Positions 28,001 to 41,000 are shown, counted from the first letter of the stretch. The stretch is DNA of 64,000 nucleotides from Prevotella sp. (GCA_017960525.1 JAGCZA010000098.1:1-64000); one strand, 5' to 3'. Translations and numbers: made by a program. The notes: generated by a model not told the origin, from the letters alone.

Positions 28001-28803
28001 TTGGGCAGCCCGAACTGGTTGTTCTTGTAAGGTTTGTCCTGACGGGGCGGGAAATACTTGCCATTGCCCAACACCACCATCACGCGCAGGCTGTCGGAAA
28101 GCAGCGGCGTGAGGTCGTAGGTGTTGTAGTAGATGGTCTTGCGATAGTCCGACGGGGCGGGCTTCAGCACGTCGGCAGCACCCACTTCCTGACCGTTGAC
28201 AAAAAGGCGATAAAGCCCCACACCGGCCACATAGACGGTGGCGTGGCGCACAGGCTTGCCGTTGACTGCGAAACTGCGGCGCAGGTAGCGGGCGGCGAGT
28301 CGGGGCACCAATTGCCCCATCTGTTCGCCCTCCAGCGTGCGCTCAAGGCCAATCCAGCGACCGCCCCACTGGCCTTCCTCCAAGAGACCAATGCCGAAGC
28401 GCGACGGCTGGCTCCAGGGACTGTCGCCCTGGGTGGTGAGCACGCGCACTTTCCACCACGCCCGCTGGTTGGTCTTCAGGGGCTTGCCGCCGTAGACAAT
28501 CCATAGTTGCTGGTCGCCGGCCACAAGGCCCGTGTCCCACAGGTCGCCCTCGTCGCGGGCGAGCATTTCTTCGGACGACGCCACAAGCAGTTGGTAGCCT
28601 GTCTGACGCACGTTGTTCAGCGCCGTATTGGCCCGTGTCTGCCACGAGAAGCGCGGACTCAGCGTGCCCAGCCCCAGGGGGTTCGCCATATTTTCCACCC
28701 GCAGGCCCGTCACCTCCAAAGCCGGCACCTTCTCCTTGCCGTTCACGCTGTGGCACAGCCACAACAGGGCGGCTACAGTCAGTAATAAGTGTCTTATTAT
28801 CAT
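25096..28803 (-). CDS. GH78 alpha-L-rhamnosidase fused to a sialidase-like beta-propeller
   Basis: A secreted 1235-residue protein with a signal peptide ending near SVNG. Residues about 25-900 are an alpha-L-rhamnosidase: N-terminal Bac_rhamnosid-type beta domains, the acid motif DCPQRNERQPWLGD near 483-496, and TTIWELWNG near 775 in the (alpha/alpha)6 barrel. Residues about 905-1235 are a BNR-type propeller with three Asp boxes (SKDGGRHW, SSDGGETW, SSDDGKTW) and an opening HASTIVETRKGTLVAAYFGG. No FRIP motif of true sialidases is visible, so this half may not be a sialidase; some propellers of this type are lyases acting on rhamnose-glucuronate bonds. The natural substrate is probably a rhamnose-capped plant or microbial glycan. 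No SusCD pair is adjacent. Confidence 0.87.
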   Translation of the reverse strand: MIIRHLLLTVAALLWLCHSVNGKEKVPALEVTGLRVENMANPLGLGTLSPRFSWQTRANTALNNVRQTGYQLLVASSEEMLARDEGDLWDTGLVAGDQQLWIVYGGKPLKTNQRAWWKVRVLTTQGDSPWSQPSRFGIGLLEEGQWGGRWIGLERTLEGEQMGQLVPRLAARYLRRSFAVNGKPVRHATVYVAGVGLYRLFVNGQEVGAADVLKPAPSDYRKTIYYNTYDLTPLLSDSLRVMVVLGNGKYFPPRQDKPYKNNQFGLPKCRLNIIVEYADGTTSRFATDEKWEVAADGPVRNNNEYDGEEYDARLAPTQWRPAERTAIPMGTLRSQPMPPMVLGGPHRAIAPVKTVGGAQVYDFGQNMAGWVSFLPQGKAGDTIRVRYAERLNADGTLYVANLRNARSQDIYVCNGHDTAWHPSFTYHGFRYVEVSGAAAQVEAWTVGDAMATTGSFECSDTVLTRVVRNAWWGIASNYKGMPVDCPQRNERQPWLGDRTVGALGESFLFDNERLYTKWVRDICESQREDGCIPDVAPAFWNYYTDDVTWPAALPFVCDMLWRQYGNDEAIRLWYPSVRRWLVHIMDSYTSADGLITKDKYGDWCVPPEKPELIHSQDPARQTDGTLIATAYTIGCLQLARQFAQHLGEQADVRLWQERERQLCEAFNRRFLTVRPGSSPRPGHVLYPDSTFYGNNTATANLLPLAFGIVPDSLRQTIAHQVVDNVVIKNNGHVSCGVIGISWLLRVLSDAGFADVAWQIATQKTYPSWGYMAEQGATTIWELWNGDTADPAMNSGNHVMLLGDLLTWCFQYLGGIKGASASGSVFVLAPDLSIEGCDWVRCSYDTPYGAVRSHWRKSLQRLEWQVDVPCNTTAELHLPDGTVRTVGSGHYDLDVTIPTADAHIVDDEFLYTEAPFASPHASTIVETRKGTLVAAYFGGTYERNPDCCIWVNIKKPGGAWSAPILAADGMVDGVKTACWNPVLTEMPNGELWLFYKVGKTVGDWTGWLVKSKDGGRHWGKAERLPDGFLGPIKNKPLLLGDRLLCGSSTEGKGWRFHVEIYDLKTRRWRYVGPVESTLAPPTAQPDTLTPIDCIQPSFLQLKDGRLQVLMRSRNGFLATSFSSDGGETWTPVTLTALPNNQSGTDAVTLRDGRHVLIYNDFETLPGTKKGPRTPLSIAISSDDGKTWRHVCTLEDSPVGQYSYPAIIEGTDGSLHCTYTWQRKRVSYKRVTLDTRQ

Positions 28804-28890
28804 TTATGGTCAGTAATGTTAGTTTAAGATTAAGAAATAATCAAAAAAAAGAACTTTGTAAGTTTTTAAAGATACAGACCCACTAAATAA

Positions 28891-28971
28891 TTTGGTTCGT
28901 CCAAACTATCAGTTTGGTTCGTCCAAAGTGTGAGTTTGGTTCGTCCAAACTACCAGTTTGGTTCGTCCAAA
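28891..28971. repeat. 22-bp-period array of TTTGGTTCGTCCAAA (4 perfect units)
   Basis: Perfect units start at 28891, 28913, 28935 and 28957, exactly 22 bp apart, with 7-bp spacers CTATCAG, GTGTGAG and CTACCAG. On the minus strand, the direction of the flanking genes, each reads TTTGGACGAACCAAA. The array lies between the giant gene terminator and the rhamnosidase start. Confidence 0.92.
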
Positions 28972-28981
28972 TCTGGCACAC

Positions 28982-29017
28982 CCTAAAAACCTCCCCTTTT
29001 TGTGGGGAGGTTTTAGG
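28982..29017 (-). terminator. Strong stem-loop after the giant surface-protein gene
   Basis: CCTAAAAACCTCCCC (28982-28996) pairs with GGGGAGGTTTTAGG (29004-29017) around a T-rich loop. It starts 7 nt after the stop of the giant gene and is a likely terminator of the fimbrial locus transcript. Confidence 0.75.
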
Positions 29018-29023
29018 TGGGCC

Positions 29024-32000
29024 TTACTTCACAGCAAGTTTGCGGATATAACTGCCGTCGGTGCTTTGTACAATGTAGACTCCGCCGAAGAGGACGGGTG
29101 TCTCAACAATCTGGCCCGGCTCGATGGTGAACGTGGTGACGGTCTGGCCGCTGGTGTTCACGATACGCACGTTGGCCGCTGTCTGCAGCGTCGAGGTGAC
29201 CACAATCTTCAGCCGTCCGGCACGAGCACTGAGGAAGCCTGGCTTCTGCAACGGGTTAGCCTTCTGCAAGTCTTCGTTTTGTGAGAAGACAATACTGCGC
29301 GTCTGGCGTGAGGCACTCGGCTTAGCGATGAAGAAGGGCCGGAATGCGCTGACCTTGATAACGTCTGCGGCAGGTATGATGTCATAGCTGTTGCCAGCGG
29401 CGTTGAGCGTGTAGGTGCCTGTCGTGCCGGCCTCGAACGTCTCGTTCAGGTAGCTCGGCATAAAGGTGTAGTTATCCGCGTTAACGCCCGTTGCATTGTC
29501 GCTCACCTCGATGGTTGTTGCTCCTGGCTTCGAGGCGAAGGTGATGGCCTGCTTTTCCAGCTTTTTCGGTATGACAGAATGTGCCGTCTGGGCCTCGAAG
29601 GTGCCGCTGAGGTCGAACTCGTAGTAGCGCGAGCCTGGGAATCCGATGATGTAAGGTGTGGCACCAGCCATGCGCGGATAGTTGGAGTAGGTGCGTGCAT
29701 ACTTGTAGTAGTCGCGTATGGCATCGTCCTCCTGATATTCGTCATCGTTCTGGTCCTCACCTGTGGTGTTACCGTCGGCACGCTTGTTGTTGTTGTGCGA
29801 GTAGTAGTGGTCCCAGAGGAAGGTGTTGGTGTAGTCCTTCGAGCCATCGCCCGGATTAGCGTCAGGATAGTGGAACGTGGCCTCGAACACTTTGCTGTTA
29901 GAAGTAGAGACACTTCCGCCTTCATAACCTCTCAGCCAGTACTCGTGGCCTGAATCGTCCTTTTTATCAGTATTGCGGTAGAAGTGGGTCAGCTCACCCT
30001 TCTGGTTGGTAGTGACAATCTCTGCCTTGAAGGGCAGCGAGATGCCCTCCCATCCCTTGGTGGAGCGTACAGGTGTGGCATCGTTGCTCCACTCTATATC
30101 CACGTAGTTGTCGGGTGTGCGCTGGTACCACATGCGCTTTTCGCTGGCGAAGGAGTACTCCATAGGCGCGTTGAAGTCCTGACGGTCTATGAGGACATGG
30201 TCGTTGAGTGCGAGGAACGAGCCGTCGGACTGCTTCTGCACGCGGTGTCCGCGAACCACTTCGGCATGGGTGTCACGCGCTGCCACGGTGTGGTAGCGGT
30301 AGGTGTCGGAGTAGGTACTGTTGGCCGTTGCCGACTCCGTCTCCGTGTATGCCTCGTCGGGCAGATAGCCGGCCACCACGCCATCGGTCTTTCTGGCGGC
30401 AGCGGTGGTGGTCATGGTGTAGGCCAGCAGATTGCGCGTCAGGTCGGCATTGAAGAAGTCGGACAGGCCGCCGTCATCGAGCAATGGCGGGTAGAAGGCG
30501 TATGCTTCAGTAGACAAACCAGACGACTGTAGTTTCTGTGATGTCTCAGACCACTGGTTCCATCCCTTCTGGTAAGCGTAGCTGGCATCGTTGTAGCCGG
30601 TAAAGTCGATGGCGGTCATGTCCTTATATGCCTCGCGTGCGGTGGCGCCGTCGGCCACCTGTTCGTCGGTTAGCTTCTCGTAGGCCGCAAACACAGCGTA
30701 GGGATTGAAGTGTGCCACACCCATCTTACTCGAGCGGAAGTAGGCCGGAGCACGGTAGACGCGGTTGCCCTCATCGGTGGTGAGCACACGGTCGCCCGAC
30801 TTGTTGATGACAGCTGGCAGCGGCTGGTGTGTACGCAGGTCACGTCCGTTCTTGCCGTCCATGTAGCCGTAGCTCAGGGTCTGTCCGAAGAAGATGTAGT
30901 CATCGGGCCAGATGGCGTGGTAGCTCTCCTTCTTCGTGTTGGGGTCGGTGTAGAGGCGCTCGTTGGGCGAGCTGGGGATAGTGCCAAGGCCGTCGCCCAC
31001 ATAGATGAAGTCGCCGTCGGTAAAGCGGTCCTCCACGTACTTCAGGCCGTTGTAGCCCGAGGAGCAGAGTGCCGGGTCGCTGGCATAGTGTTTCGCCGGC
31101 TGCAGCGTCAGGCTGTTGTCGCTGCCCACGGTGAAATAGCGGTAGTCGGTACCCGTGGTGGCCGTCTGGTCGCTATAGCGCTTCCAGAGGTAGAAGCCGT
31201 TCAGGTCGTAGGCAACCTCACCGTTGTAGAACGCCTTCTCGGGCATAGGCTTGGCAAGGCCATGACCGCTTGCGTCGGTCTTGTAGGTCTTTGTCGCCTG
31301 ACAATAGCTGTTGACTATCTGCTTCGTGTCGGCATCGGAAGCTGTAGGATTACCGAATACGGCATAGACGGTGCCATCGGGCGTACCAGTAGTATGAATC
31401 CAGCAGTTCTCCACGTAGCCTTCACCCGTCTCGGCCACTCCGGCACCGCTGAACGAGCCGGTGACACCAAGGTTGTAGACCTCGCCGCAGAGGTGGTTGA
31501 ACAACGAACTACTGAGACCGCTGACGGTATGGCCGTCGCCGTGGAGCACGCCGCTGAAGCACTCGCCGGTTTCGTTTGCAATCGGTGTCCACGCACTGCC
31601 ACTATGGTCTTGATCGGCGTTGAGGAAGAACTTCAGGTACGCTCCACCCTGCATCGGCTTTGCCTTGTTGTCGAGCGGCACGTGGCCCTTTAGCGGTCCC
31701 TCTTCACTGATAGCAATAGGCTCGCCCGTCGCTGAATTGTAGGTCAGCGGCTTGTAGCTCAGGTCGATGAGGTTCTTGAAGAGGTCGAGTCCGTTCTTAC
31801 TTTCAGCGGTTTCATTACCTTCATTATCCACTACCTTGTAGTCGTTGATATAGATCTTCGGCTCATAGTCCATGTCCTTATGGTCTATGTAGTAGTGATG
31901 GTCCTTGTCGCCCCACACCTTTGCCAGATCGTGGAAGTTGGCCACGCTGATGGGCACTGAGTTGGAGTAGGTCTTGCCCAGGTAGGTCTGTGCATAGTAG

Positions 32001-35000
32001 GCAATCCAGTATCCGTTCTGATACCAGAAGACCGGGTCTTCGTTGTTGGTGTACGCCTTGCCGTTGGTGTGGGTGCGTGCATCGCTCTCGTTGTCGAAGA
32101 GTTCCCATCCCGACTCAGTCACGCGGTAGGCACCCTGCGACACGGACGGTATGTTCATGCCGATGGTGGTGCCAGGCAGCACGATGCCGGGCTTGGTGAT
32201 GTCGCCGATTTCGGGCACACCGCTCTTGAAGTCGATGTGGATGTTGACGATGTGTCGCTCGCTGACAGGCACGACGTTCTGTCCCGACTCGTCGCTCTCC
32301 TCATATTCATAGAGGTAGATGACGGTGATGATCTTCTCCTTCGACAGGTTGTGGATGTCGCTCTCGCTCGACACGTAGAGGGTGCTGGTCTCTGTGGGCG
32401 ACATGCCGTGGATGATGAAGCCCTGCTGGAAGTTAGGCAAAGCCTCGTAGGAATCCTTGTCGATGACGGCACCCTGGGGAACGGTAGAGGCAGTATGGTC
32501 TGCTTCGCTGTCGTTCGGAGCAGAATCCACGGTGTAAGTCTGGCTGGTGACGGATGTGCCATTCTTCTCAATGGCCGTAGTCGTGACCGCCACGCCCTCG
32601 CCCTTCTCGTTCACGATGTAATTCTCACGGCAATAGTAGAAGGTCTTTGCGACGTAAACGGGATTGCCGTCTTTATCGACAACTGGTTGCTCCACTCCAT
32701 CCACGACTTCCGTCTTCTGCGGAATATGGGTTTCCGTAAACTCGAACTGGTCGAGATTCTCCTTCTGCTTCTCGGTCATGGACAGATAAGACGTCTCATC
32801 GACGACCTGGCCTACGGTATAAGGTATGTCACCGCGCATGAACACGTTCTTCACCACATAGTAGTTGCCGGGTGCCGTCACGGTGATGGGCGAGTAGTGG
32901 TGCTTCTCGTTGGGGATGTCCTCGTAGACTTCACGCTTGAGCCAGTCGGCTTCGGCAGAGCTGGCAGTCTTAGTGACTGTATTGTTGCCCTCATCCGTAT
33001 AGGATAAGGTTGTCACCTTGTTTCCATCTTTATCCTCATAGCCAGCAAACTCTGCCTGATAGTCGATGGGCTGCTGCACGGAGTAGATTTTCGGACTGTT
33101 GGTGCCGTCATACTGCGATTTGTTGCCGTAGTTGCTCTCCAGTCGTCCGCTGTAGGTTGGGTCAACGAGCAGGTCGAGTGCATCGTAGTTGTAGTCGAAC
33201 AGCAGACGTTCATCAGCAGTCATGGAGCACCATGACTCCAGGGCGCTGTATGCATGACCGGCCACGAAGTTGGTGCCGCCGTAGAGACCACCTTCCGTAC
33301 AATAGTAGGCGTCGTCGAAGCAGGTCGCCAAGAAGGCTGTGGCCTTGGCATCAGCGGTGCCATTATCATCATTTTTATAGCCATTCTTGGCAATCACCTT
33401 TGATTTCAGGGCTGCTACCTCGGTTTCTGTCATCAACTTGCCTGCATAGATATAGTCTGTGGCCGAGAATTCCAAGAGGGTGGTACACACCTTAGCCTGC
33501 TTTGCCGACTGGCTGGTGGTGATGATGGCCGTCCACTGGGCTGGGGTGAACTGAGCCTCGTAAATAGGTGTACCGACATTCAGGTGCTTCACCTCAACTC
33601 CCGTAACATCGTCCTTCACCGAGTACTCCTTCGTCACCACATAGGCCCGCTCCGTCACCGTGGCCTGGTTGCTTTCATAGTGGGTGCCATCACCAGCAAC
33701 GACACCTTCTCCAGCCACGAAGGCCGTTGTTCTGTCAGTAGCTGAAGTGTAATAGGTCTTGCCCTCCGTCAACGTTGTTCCACTGGTCACGGCCGGATAG
33801 ATGACGTGCGACTGGACATTACTGTCATAATTTGTCTTTGTCGTTGCATACACGATGTCTCCCAGCTTGAGTTCATACTGTGCATGGACACCAGCATTGC
33901 CAGACTTGGGTGTGAAGGTCGGTCCTTCAGTGTAGCCACTCTGTTTAGTCCATTGCCCGGTATTCAGTCTGTTAGCCTGTGCAGAATTTTCGGTTAGTGT
34001 GTAGTAGTTATCCCACACCATGGGGTTGTTCACGTCGTAGGTGAGCACGTATCCCGTGTTGTGGCTCAGGTTGTTAGACATTCGGAAGAAGTAGTCGAAG
34101 TCATGGTCTTCATCCGACTTCCACACGCCACCTTCTTCGTATTCCACAGCATGGGCTATGGGCTGAGTACCACTGTCGCCATACTTCAGCTTCTTATACT
34201 CTGAGGGCAGCATCACCTCTCCCTTCAGATAGAGCTTATCGTCCACCTTGCAGGTGTCGATGACGACGTAGGTCTCTTCTACGAAGCGCGACTTGTCGGC
34301 ATCGGTCATCTGACGGTACTCCCAATAGGACACGGGGTCGTTAAGCCTGTAGGTAGCGTTGTTGATGATGATGGTCTCGTCGGCATTCACCGCTGGGTCT
34401 GTGTCGCCCAGCTTGTTGCCGTTCTTGTCGTAGTAGGCGTAGTAGTTGGGCTGCACCTCGCGGAGCATCATGCGTCCGTTGGAGGCAGCAGAGATGGTGA
34501 GGGGCAACTCCACCTTCTCGGCGTATGCATTGGCCGAGCCGGTGAAGGCCGAGATATACTGGTCGTAGACGTAAATCTGGCCTCGGATGAACCAGTAGTG
34601 TGCCGGCGACTTCACATATCCGTCCTTGTAAACGCCACCGTTGGGATAGCAGTCGTCGACAATCTCCTTCGTGTTGTGGACGAAGTTGCCCGAGGTCTCG
34701 ATTTGCTGCAAAGATGATGTTTCAGTCTTGGGAGTATACTCGAAGCGTCGGTAGGTGCGGGCACCCTCATTCTCAGCCAACAGGGTAACCTTTCCCCAAT
34801 ATTCCGGTTCGCCTGCTCCTGGGTTAGTTTTACCGTGCCACGTCTTAATACCATGCTCGTTGCGGGCGTAGACATAGCCGCCGCCCATGCCTGGCATCAC
34901 GTTGATGAGGTCAAGCTCGACGACACCGGTAATGTAGCCCCAGTCATCCTTGCCTGCGGCTTCGCCCTCCTCGCGCTTGATTTCCAGATGGACACCCGAT

Positions 35001-38000
35001 GCCAGAGCCACCATGTTGTGGCTGATGCCGTTGTTGCGGTTCCTGGCCTGGGGTTTGGCTGCCTTCCACTCGTAATAGGTCGTACCCTCTGGATCAATCT
35101 CACCTTTATCGTTTACTCCATAATGGGAAGTACGGCCATCGTATGTGACATCTGCTTTGTTCGCACTATTTTCAGAGTCGGTCCTGCGGATAGCCAGGTG
35201 CTCATTGGTATCGTCTCTTTGAGTAAAGAACACGTCGCTGGTCAGGTTGCCAAGGAAGTTCACCTCGTTGTAGATGCCGAAGTAGTTGCCATGCACTGCA
35301 TCCTTGTCTGTGTCGCCCGCCTGAGTGGTACGTCTGTTCAGCGACACCTCGTCCACGCGGTTGATGGTGTAGGAATGGTAGTCAACGGTGTTGATGACAC
35401 GGTCCTCGGCTCCCTTGAGCACCATGCGGCTGCCATAGACACCGCACATGTCGGCGCGCTGGATGGTGTTCAGCGGACGGCCGGCATAGATGCTGGTCAC
35501 ACCATAGAGTTTCCAATGCCCAAGCTCGTCAGCATGCATCAGCACGTACTCACTCTCTTCTATCTGGTCGTCCTTCATGAAAGTCTTGGTGCCCTTAGTC
35601 CAGTAATCTCTTTCGCCTGTTCCGCCTTCGGGGACTTCAGGGAAAGCAAGGAAGTCTGTCTCAGTGATTTTCTGTCCTCGCTTGTAGGTGGTGCTACTGA
35701 TGACGTTGTCTCCGTCCTTCACTTCGTAGGTATGCAGCTCTTTACACTCATAAAACTCGAAGGTATGATTAGCATCCGTTACATACATCAGTTTATAGTA
35801 AGCCTTCTGGCGGTCGGTCAGCTTGTTGTACTTGTCGATCTCCAAGTTATCGTCCAGGCTGTAGTAGTCGGTGCCATAGTTGTCGATGTGGAGCTCGCGG
35901 AATCCATCGACGAGTGTGAGGTTTCCATCGCCGTAGAGACCGCCAAAGTCATCGTTGCCGAGAGAAATCAGGTCGTAGTTGTAGACGTCGCGAAGCGATG
36001 CTGCAGCGTTGCCATAGACGGTGACAGTATTGGCAAAGAGGTTGTCACTACCCTCGGTGATGTTTCCGCCAGCAAAGAGGGCGTTGTGGATGGTGATACC
36101 ACGGGTGTCGAGCTTTGCCCACTCGTCTCCCTGATTATTTCGGTTCTTCAGCTGGTTCAGGGCTTCCACGGGGACATATTCGCCTTGCGCGTATGAGGCT
36201 TTGACGCCTGTCTCAGCATTGGCAGTAAAACCACTGATGCCATTTACGTCGGTGACCTTGCAATACGGCTCCACGGCGATGTAGCAGTCGAGCGACAGTC
36301 CATCGTTACTGGTAAGGTCACCATTTGTGCCCGTCACCGGGTTTTTGTAATAGAATCCACCGCCCTTGGTTGGCACACCATTCACAAGATCGTCATCGCT
36401 CACCTGCTCTCCAACCTTGACACCCTCGGCACTATAGACAAATCCTTCGTTGCCGCCGCCGAAGACGTTGCCGTGGCCCTGGAGCGTGTTGGCCTCCGTG
36501 CCTATCTCACCGCCACGGATGTGAACGTCAGTAAAGCCGAAGACATAGCCCTTGGAGCTGCGGTCCATGTTATTTTTCTCATCATCGCTCTCGAAATAGC
36601 CTTCGCCGTTCCAGTTATCATAACCTCGGCCACCGCCGAAGACATCGCGCATGACGTGGCCGCCCCATAGGTAGACATGGGTCTCACCGCCCTTGTAGAT
36701 GGCGGCAGGCTGGGCAGAGCCAGTATGATTATGCCTGATGTAAGGTTTGATCTTATTCAGCTTGAGAGTATCAGTATGCACAGTGCCTCGGCCAATAGGG
36801 CCTATCTCGCCACCTCCATAAAGACTGCCACGGACCACTCCTTCCCACATGTCGACATAAGAGCGGTCAACATAGCTGTTGGCCACATAGCCGCCTCCGA
36901 ACACGTTGCCACCCAGCAGAAGCTTGTTGTCGCCCGCTTCGGTGTCGTCGAGTTCTTCCTTATAAACACCATCGACATAGCGGTAGCCGATGTAGCCCTT
37001 GTTGATGACAACGTGTGCATCGCCATAGATGGCACCGCCCTCACCGCCGCCGTAGACATTGCGGGTGACGGAGGGTATGCCGTTGGCATGAGTGACACCA
37101 TCGGGATGGCCAATGACGACATGGGCATGGCCGTCGCGGTCGTAGGTATTGTTGTCCACATCGCTGATGGCCCCGGGGTGATAGCCCACGCTGCCGCGCC
37201 AGCCGCCACCGTAGACATTGCGCACGGTGCCGCCCCGGACGTAGGCATTGGCAGTAGCGGTAAAGCCGTTTTCGCCTGCACCCACGCCAAAGAGGTCGTA
37301 AACACTACCGGCAGTACCCGAAGCATAGAGGTCCTTCTTGACGGTTCCGCCAAGCAGAGTGATGTAAGTAGTGCCATAGACATCACCACTAAGTGGAACT
37401 TTCCTTTTGCCATATCCTCCACCGTAGCCATAGTTGCCGACGTATGCCCCCTCGTGGATGATGACGTTGGTGTTGTATTTCGTCAAATCGAGGAGCTGGG
37501 GGGCAATCTTGGCATCCAGCTCAGGCCTTGGACTGACCCTGCTCAGGTTGGTCTTCTCGTTGGCAGCATAGTTGTCGAAATCATCATTGGGAGTGTAGTA
37601 ATCACCTAAATCCCAAGCATTATACCAGTCGGCCTGCCAGTCGGTCGTGTATTCGCTTTTGAAAGATATCTTTTTCCCTTGACTGTCGACATTCCAGTAT
37701 TTATTGTCTTTCCATTTTTCATCTTCTTCCGAAATCTGTGCTGACGGATTGTCTTTATACAAAGTCATGTATTTCTGCACACTCTCTACATTGAGCACAT
37801 GGCCCATCATACCGCCTCCATATACCTCATAAACCTGGGCACCGGAGAGCAGGTTCACCTCGGTATGCTCAGCCCAGGTATTGACACCCTGGCCAGCGCC
37901 ATAGACAGTAGAGAGGTAGCCTTTCTGCGCTTTGTCGGTATGCGACCACACCGGACAGTCAATGTTGATATGTGTGAAGATGGTGCGGCGCTCGTTGTTG

Positions 38001-41000
38001 TTACCGCCATAGATGGCACCGTTCACTACGGCATCGCTACTGTGATAGTTCACATTCGACTCATAGACATCGCAGGGTGGGAGAAGCTGCGTTCCGTATG
38101 CCCCGCCGAAGATGTTGCCATGCTTCTTCTGATATTTTGTCTTGTCCGCTTCCTGATCGGGCTCAGTAGAGTACATCAAGATGGTGGAGCCTTGCGGCAC
38201 ATTGACAACGGTACGACGGGTGATACCCTCCTCGTAGCTGCCGCCAAAGACGGAACTGATGTTGCCACGCACCAGGTCGATGATAGCGGAGGCATTGTCG
38301 GGATTCTCCTCCACGGAAGTGCCGTCAGGAATGACCTTCTTTTCCAATGGAACGCCCATACCAACGCCGCCCCAGGCACCGGCACCGAAGACCTCCATCG
38401 TCTTGTATTTGTTGAAGTTGACGGCCTCCTCAGACTCCTCGGAAGTCTCAGAAATGCTGGCAATCTGCGGGATGTCGATGAGCACATAGCTGCGGTTCTG
38501 CATCTTGTCACGGTCGGTCTCGCCCGGCTGTCCCTGTCCGGCACCGAACACCTTGTTCACCACGTTGTTCTGGTTGTAGTAGGTGGGGCGGAAGTTGACG
38601 AAGGCGTTGTTCAGGCGGGGTTTGAAGAACTTTGGGTCGTTATTGCCATCGTTGTCCGTGTCTTTATCGAAGGTTAGCGGTTCGCCGTTACTGTCGGTAT
38701 AGCGACGGAACCTCTCTTCCTTAAAATCGTAGGTACCGTAGCAGCCTCCGAAGATGGCATCGGCACGTCCCTGCAGATACTCCACGTAGGCAGAAGCCTT
38801 CAGCACGTCGGCAACTTCCTTATTACCAGGATTGTGTACCTTGTTCAACACTTCGAAGCTGTATGAAGTATCGGTGGAACGCACGCCACGCACACGATCC
38901 TTATAATTGTTCTCACCTAAGATACGGCCGCCCAGGTCGTTGGCACCGTAGACAATATCGCGCACCCAGGGGAAGCCTGGCTCGAAGACGTCGTTGCCGA
39001 TGACGTTTTTCGGAGGAGCTGCCTTGTATGCTGCCGTCACCTGACGACCCATGAAGGTTTCGGCGGTGCCGAGGATGTCACCGTTACAGGAGCCGGCAAA
39101 ACTGTTGAAGATACGTCCGTTGCCCATGTTGATGACGGTGTTGCCGCAGATGGGACCAAAGAAACCGCCGCCATACATGAACTCGCACTCGGCCATGGCC
39201 TCGCTCTGGTCGGAAGCCTTCGACACGCCGGCATTGGTGCCGCAAAGGTTCACGTAGCAGCTGTAATTCTCGTTCTTCTTATAAAGTTTGCCGTTGAAGG
39301 AATAGTTGCCAGCACTCTCGCTGTAAACGTAGTCGTTGGCCGATGAAGAGCCAACAGGCTTTCCGATGACGCCATCCTCGCTGCCCCCGAAGATCTGGAA
39401 GGTGTAGCCTGCATTGAGGTTGACCACGGTCGAGCCCCATATCTCGGTGTCCTTACCCTTGCCGCCGCCAAACACGTTAAGGGCCGAACCAAACACGTCC
39501 ATACCCTGACGACCAAGGATGACGCCTGTACGGCGTTCCTCAATGGTATATTCAGGTTCTTCGGTCTGAGTTTCTCCATAGAGGATGTCCTCCTCGCCAA
39601 AGACGGGGTCAACAGCAACCTTGTCGAAGAGCACGTCGCGCTCTACGATGGTTTCATTAAGGTTGATGACTACATTGCCATCGACGACGCCGCTCTCACA
39701 GCAGCCGCCGTAGATGTTGCCGCCATAGAGACGGCGGGCAAGGTCGTCGGCGGTGCTGGTGATGTTGCCACCTGTTGTCACCGGGGCCACCTCGTCGTAT
39801 TTCTTTGTTCCGGTATTATATGTACGGCTGTCGACAGTATTCCAAATGAGTTCAGTTTTAGCGGCCTTAATCAACTCTCCTCTTTCATAGTAGTTGGAGC
39901 CATCAGACACTTCGGTTCCGTCAGAAATATGAGAAGTGTATTTACCAGTACTAACATTATGGGTGAAATACTCCTTCCCTGATGTCAGCGTTGTGCCATT
40001 GTCGACGGCTGTGTAGTTGTATTCGTCATCGTTCCACCGCTTGGGCCGAATCTTCAGGCCGGAGAGGTTGAGCACCAGCTTGTTTCTAGTCCCTAAATCG
40101 GGGTCACCGATGATGCCGCCCTCGTAGAAGGCGTTATAGTCAGAAGCTTGCACGACAGCATTGTTACTGCCGCCCACTAATTTGTCGAAGATAATAATCT
40201 TGTGCGTGAAGTCTATGTTGTAAGTGCCAGGCTTGGTCATACTGCCCACGTTGCCACCGCAGTAGAACGAGCCGATGGATGTACTATAAGGGATATAGTC
40301 GACGTAATCGCCCTGTGATTCAGTGTCGAACACCACGCGGGGCATGATGTTCATGGCGCAGCCATCCATATACACGTCGAATTGTGTCTTTCCGTCGCTG
40401 TTTTTATTGGTGCTGGCAAGATTAATAGTGCTGAACTTCTGATTATCTGTTCCAGTAGAAGCAAATTTTCCATCAGTACCGACATATTTGGAATAAAGCG
40501 GCAACACATCATAAAGCTGTTTCTCATCATTATCCGTATCGTGCTTGACCATGTTTTCGCCGTTGTTGCCGAGGAACACATTGTTGGCAATGACGTTGGA
40601 GCCGATTTTCAGCTCCACCATGGGGTTCGTCACGCCTTCTTTTGCTTTCAGAGTGGCACTATTGCCGCCCACGAAGACACCGCCATAAATGATGACGGGA
40701 TTGTTGGGGTCGCTACCATACAGGCGGAGAGACACCTGCTCGGCATTGGGACGGAAAGCGTTGAGGGAATCGACGGAGGAGCTGCCCGGATCGTAATAGA
40801 AGTCCTTAAACTCATCAAGCTTACCCAATTCGGCGTTGTCGGTATAGGCATACGAACCGTTGCCGCCGCCATAGACGTCGCCGAGAATGGTGGTGTAGAT
40901 ACCCACGGCATTACCGCCATACACCTTGCCGGAGATGTCGTTGCCGCCATAGACATTGGTAATCTGGCCGCCACGCACGATGACGCGGGCCGAGAGACCT

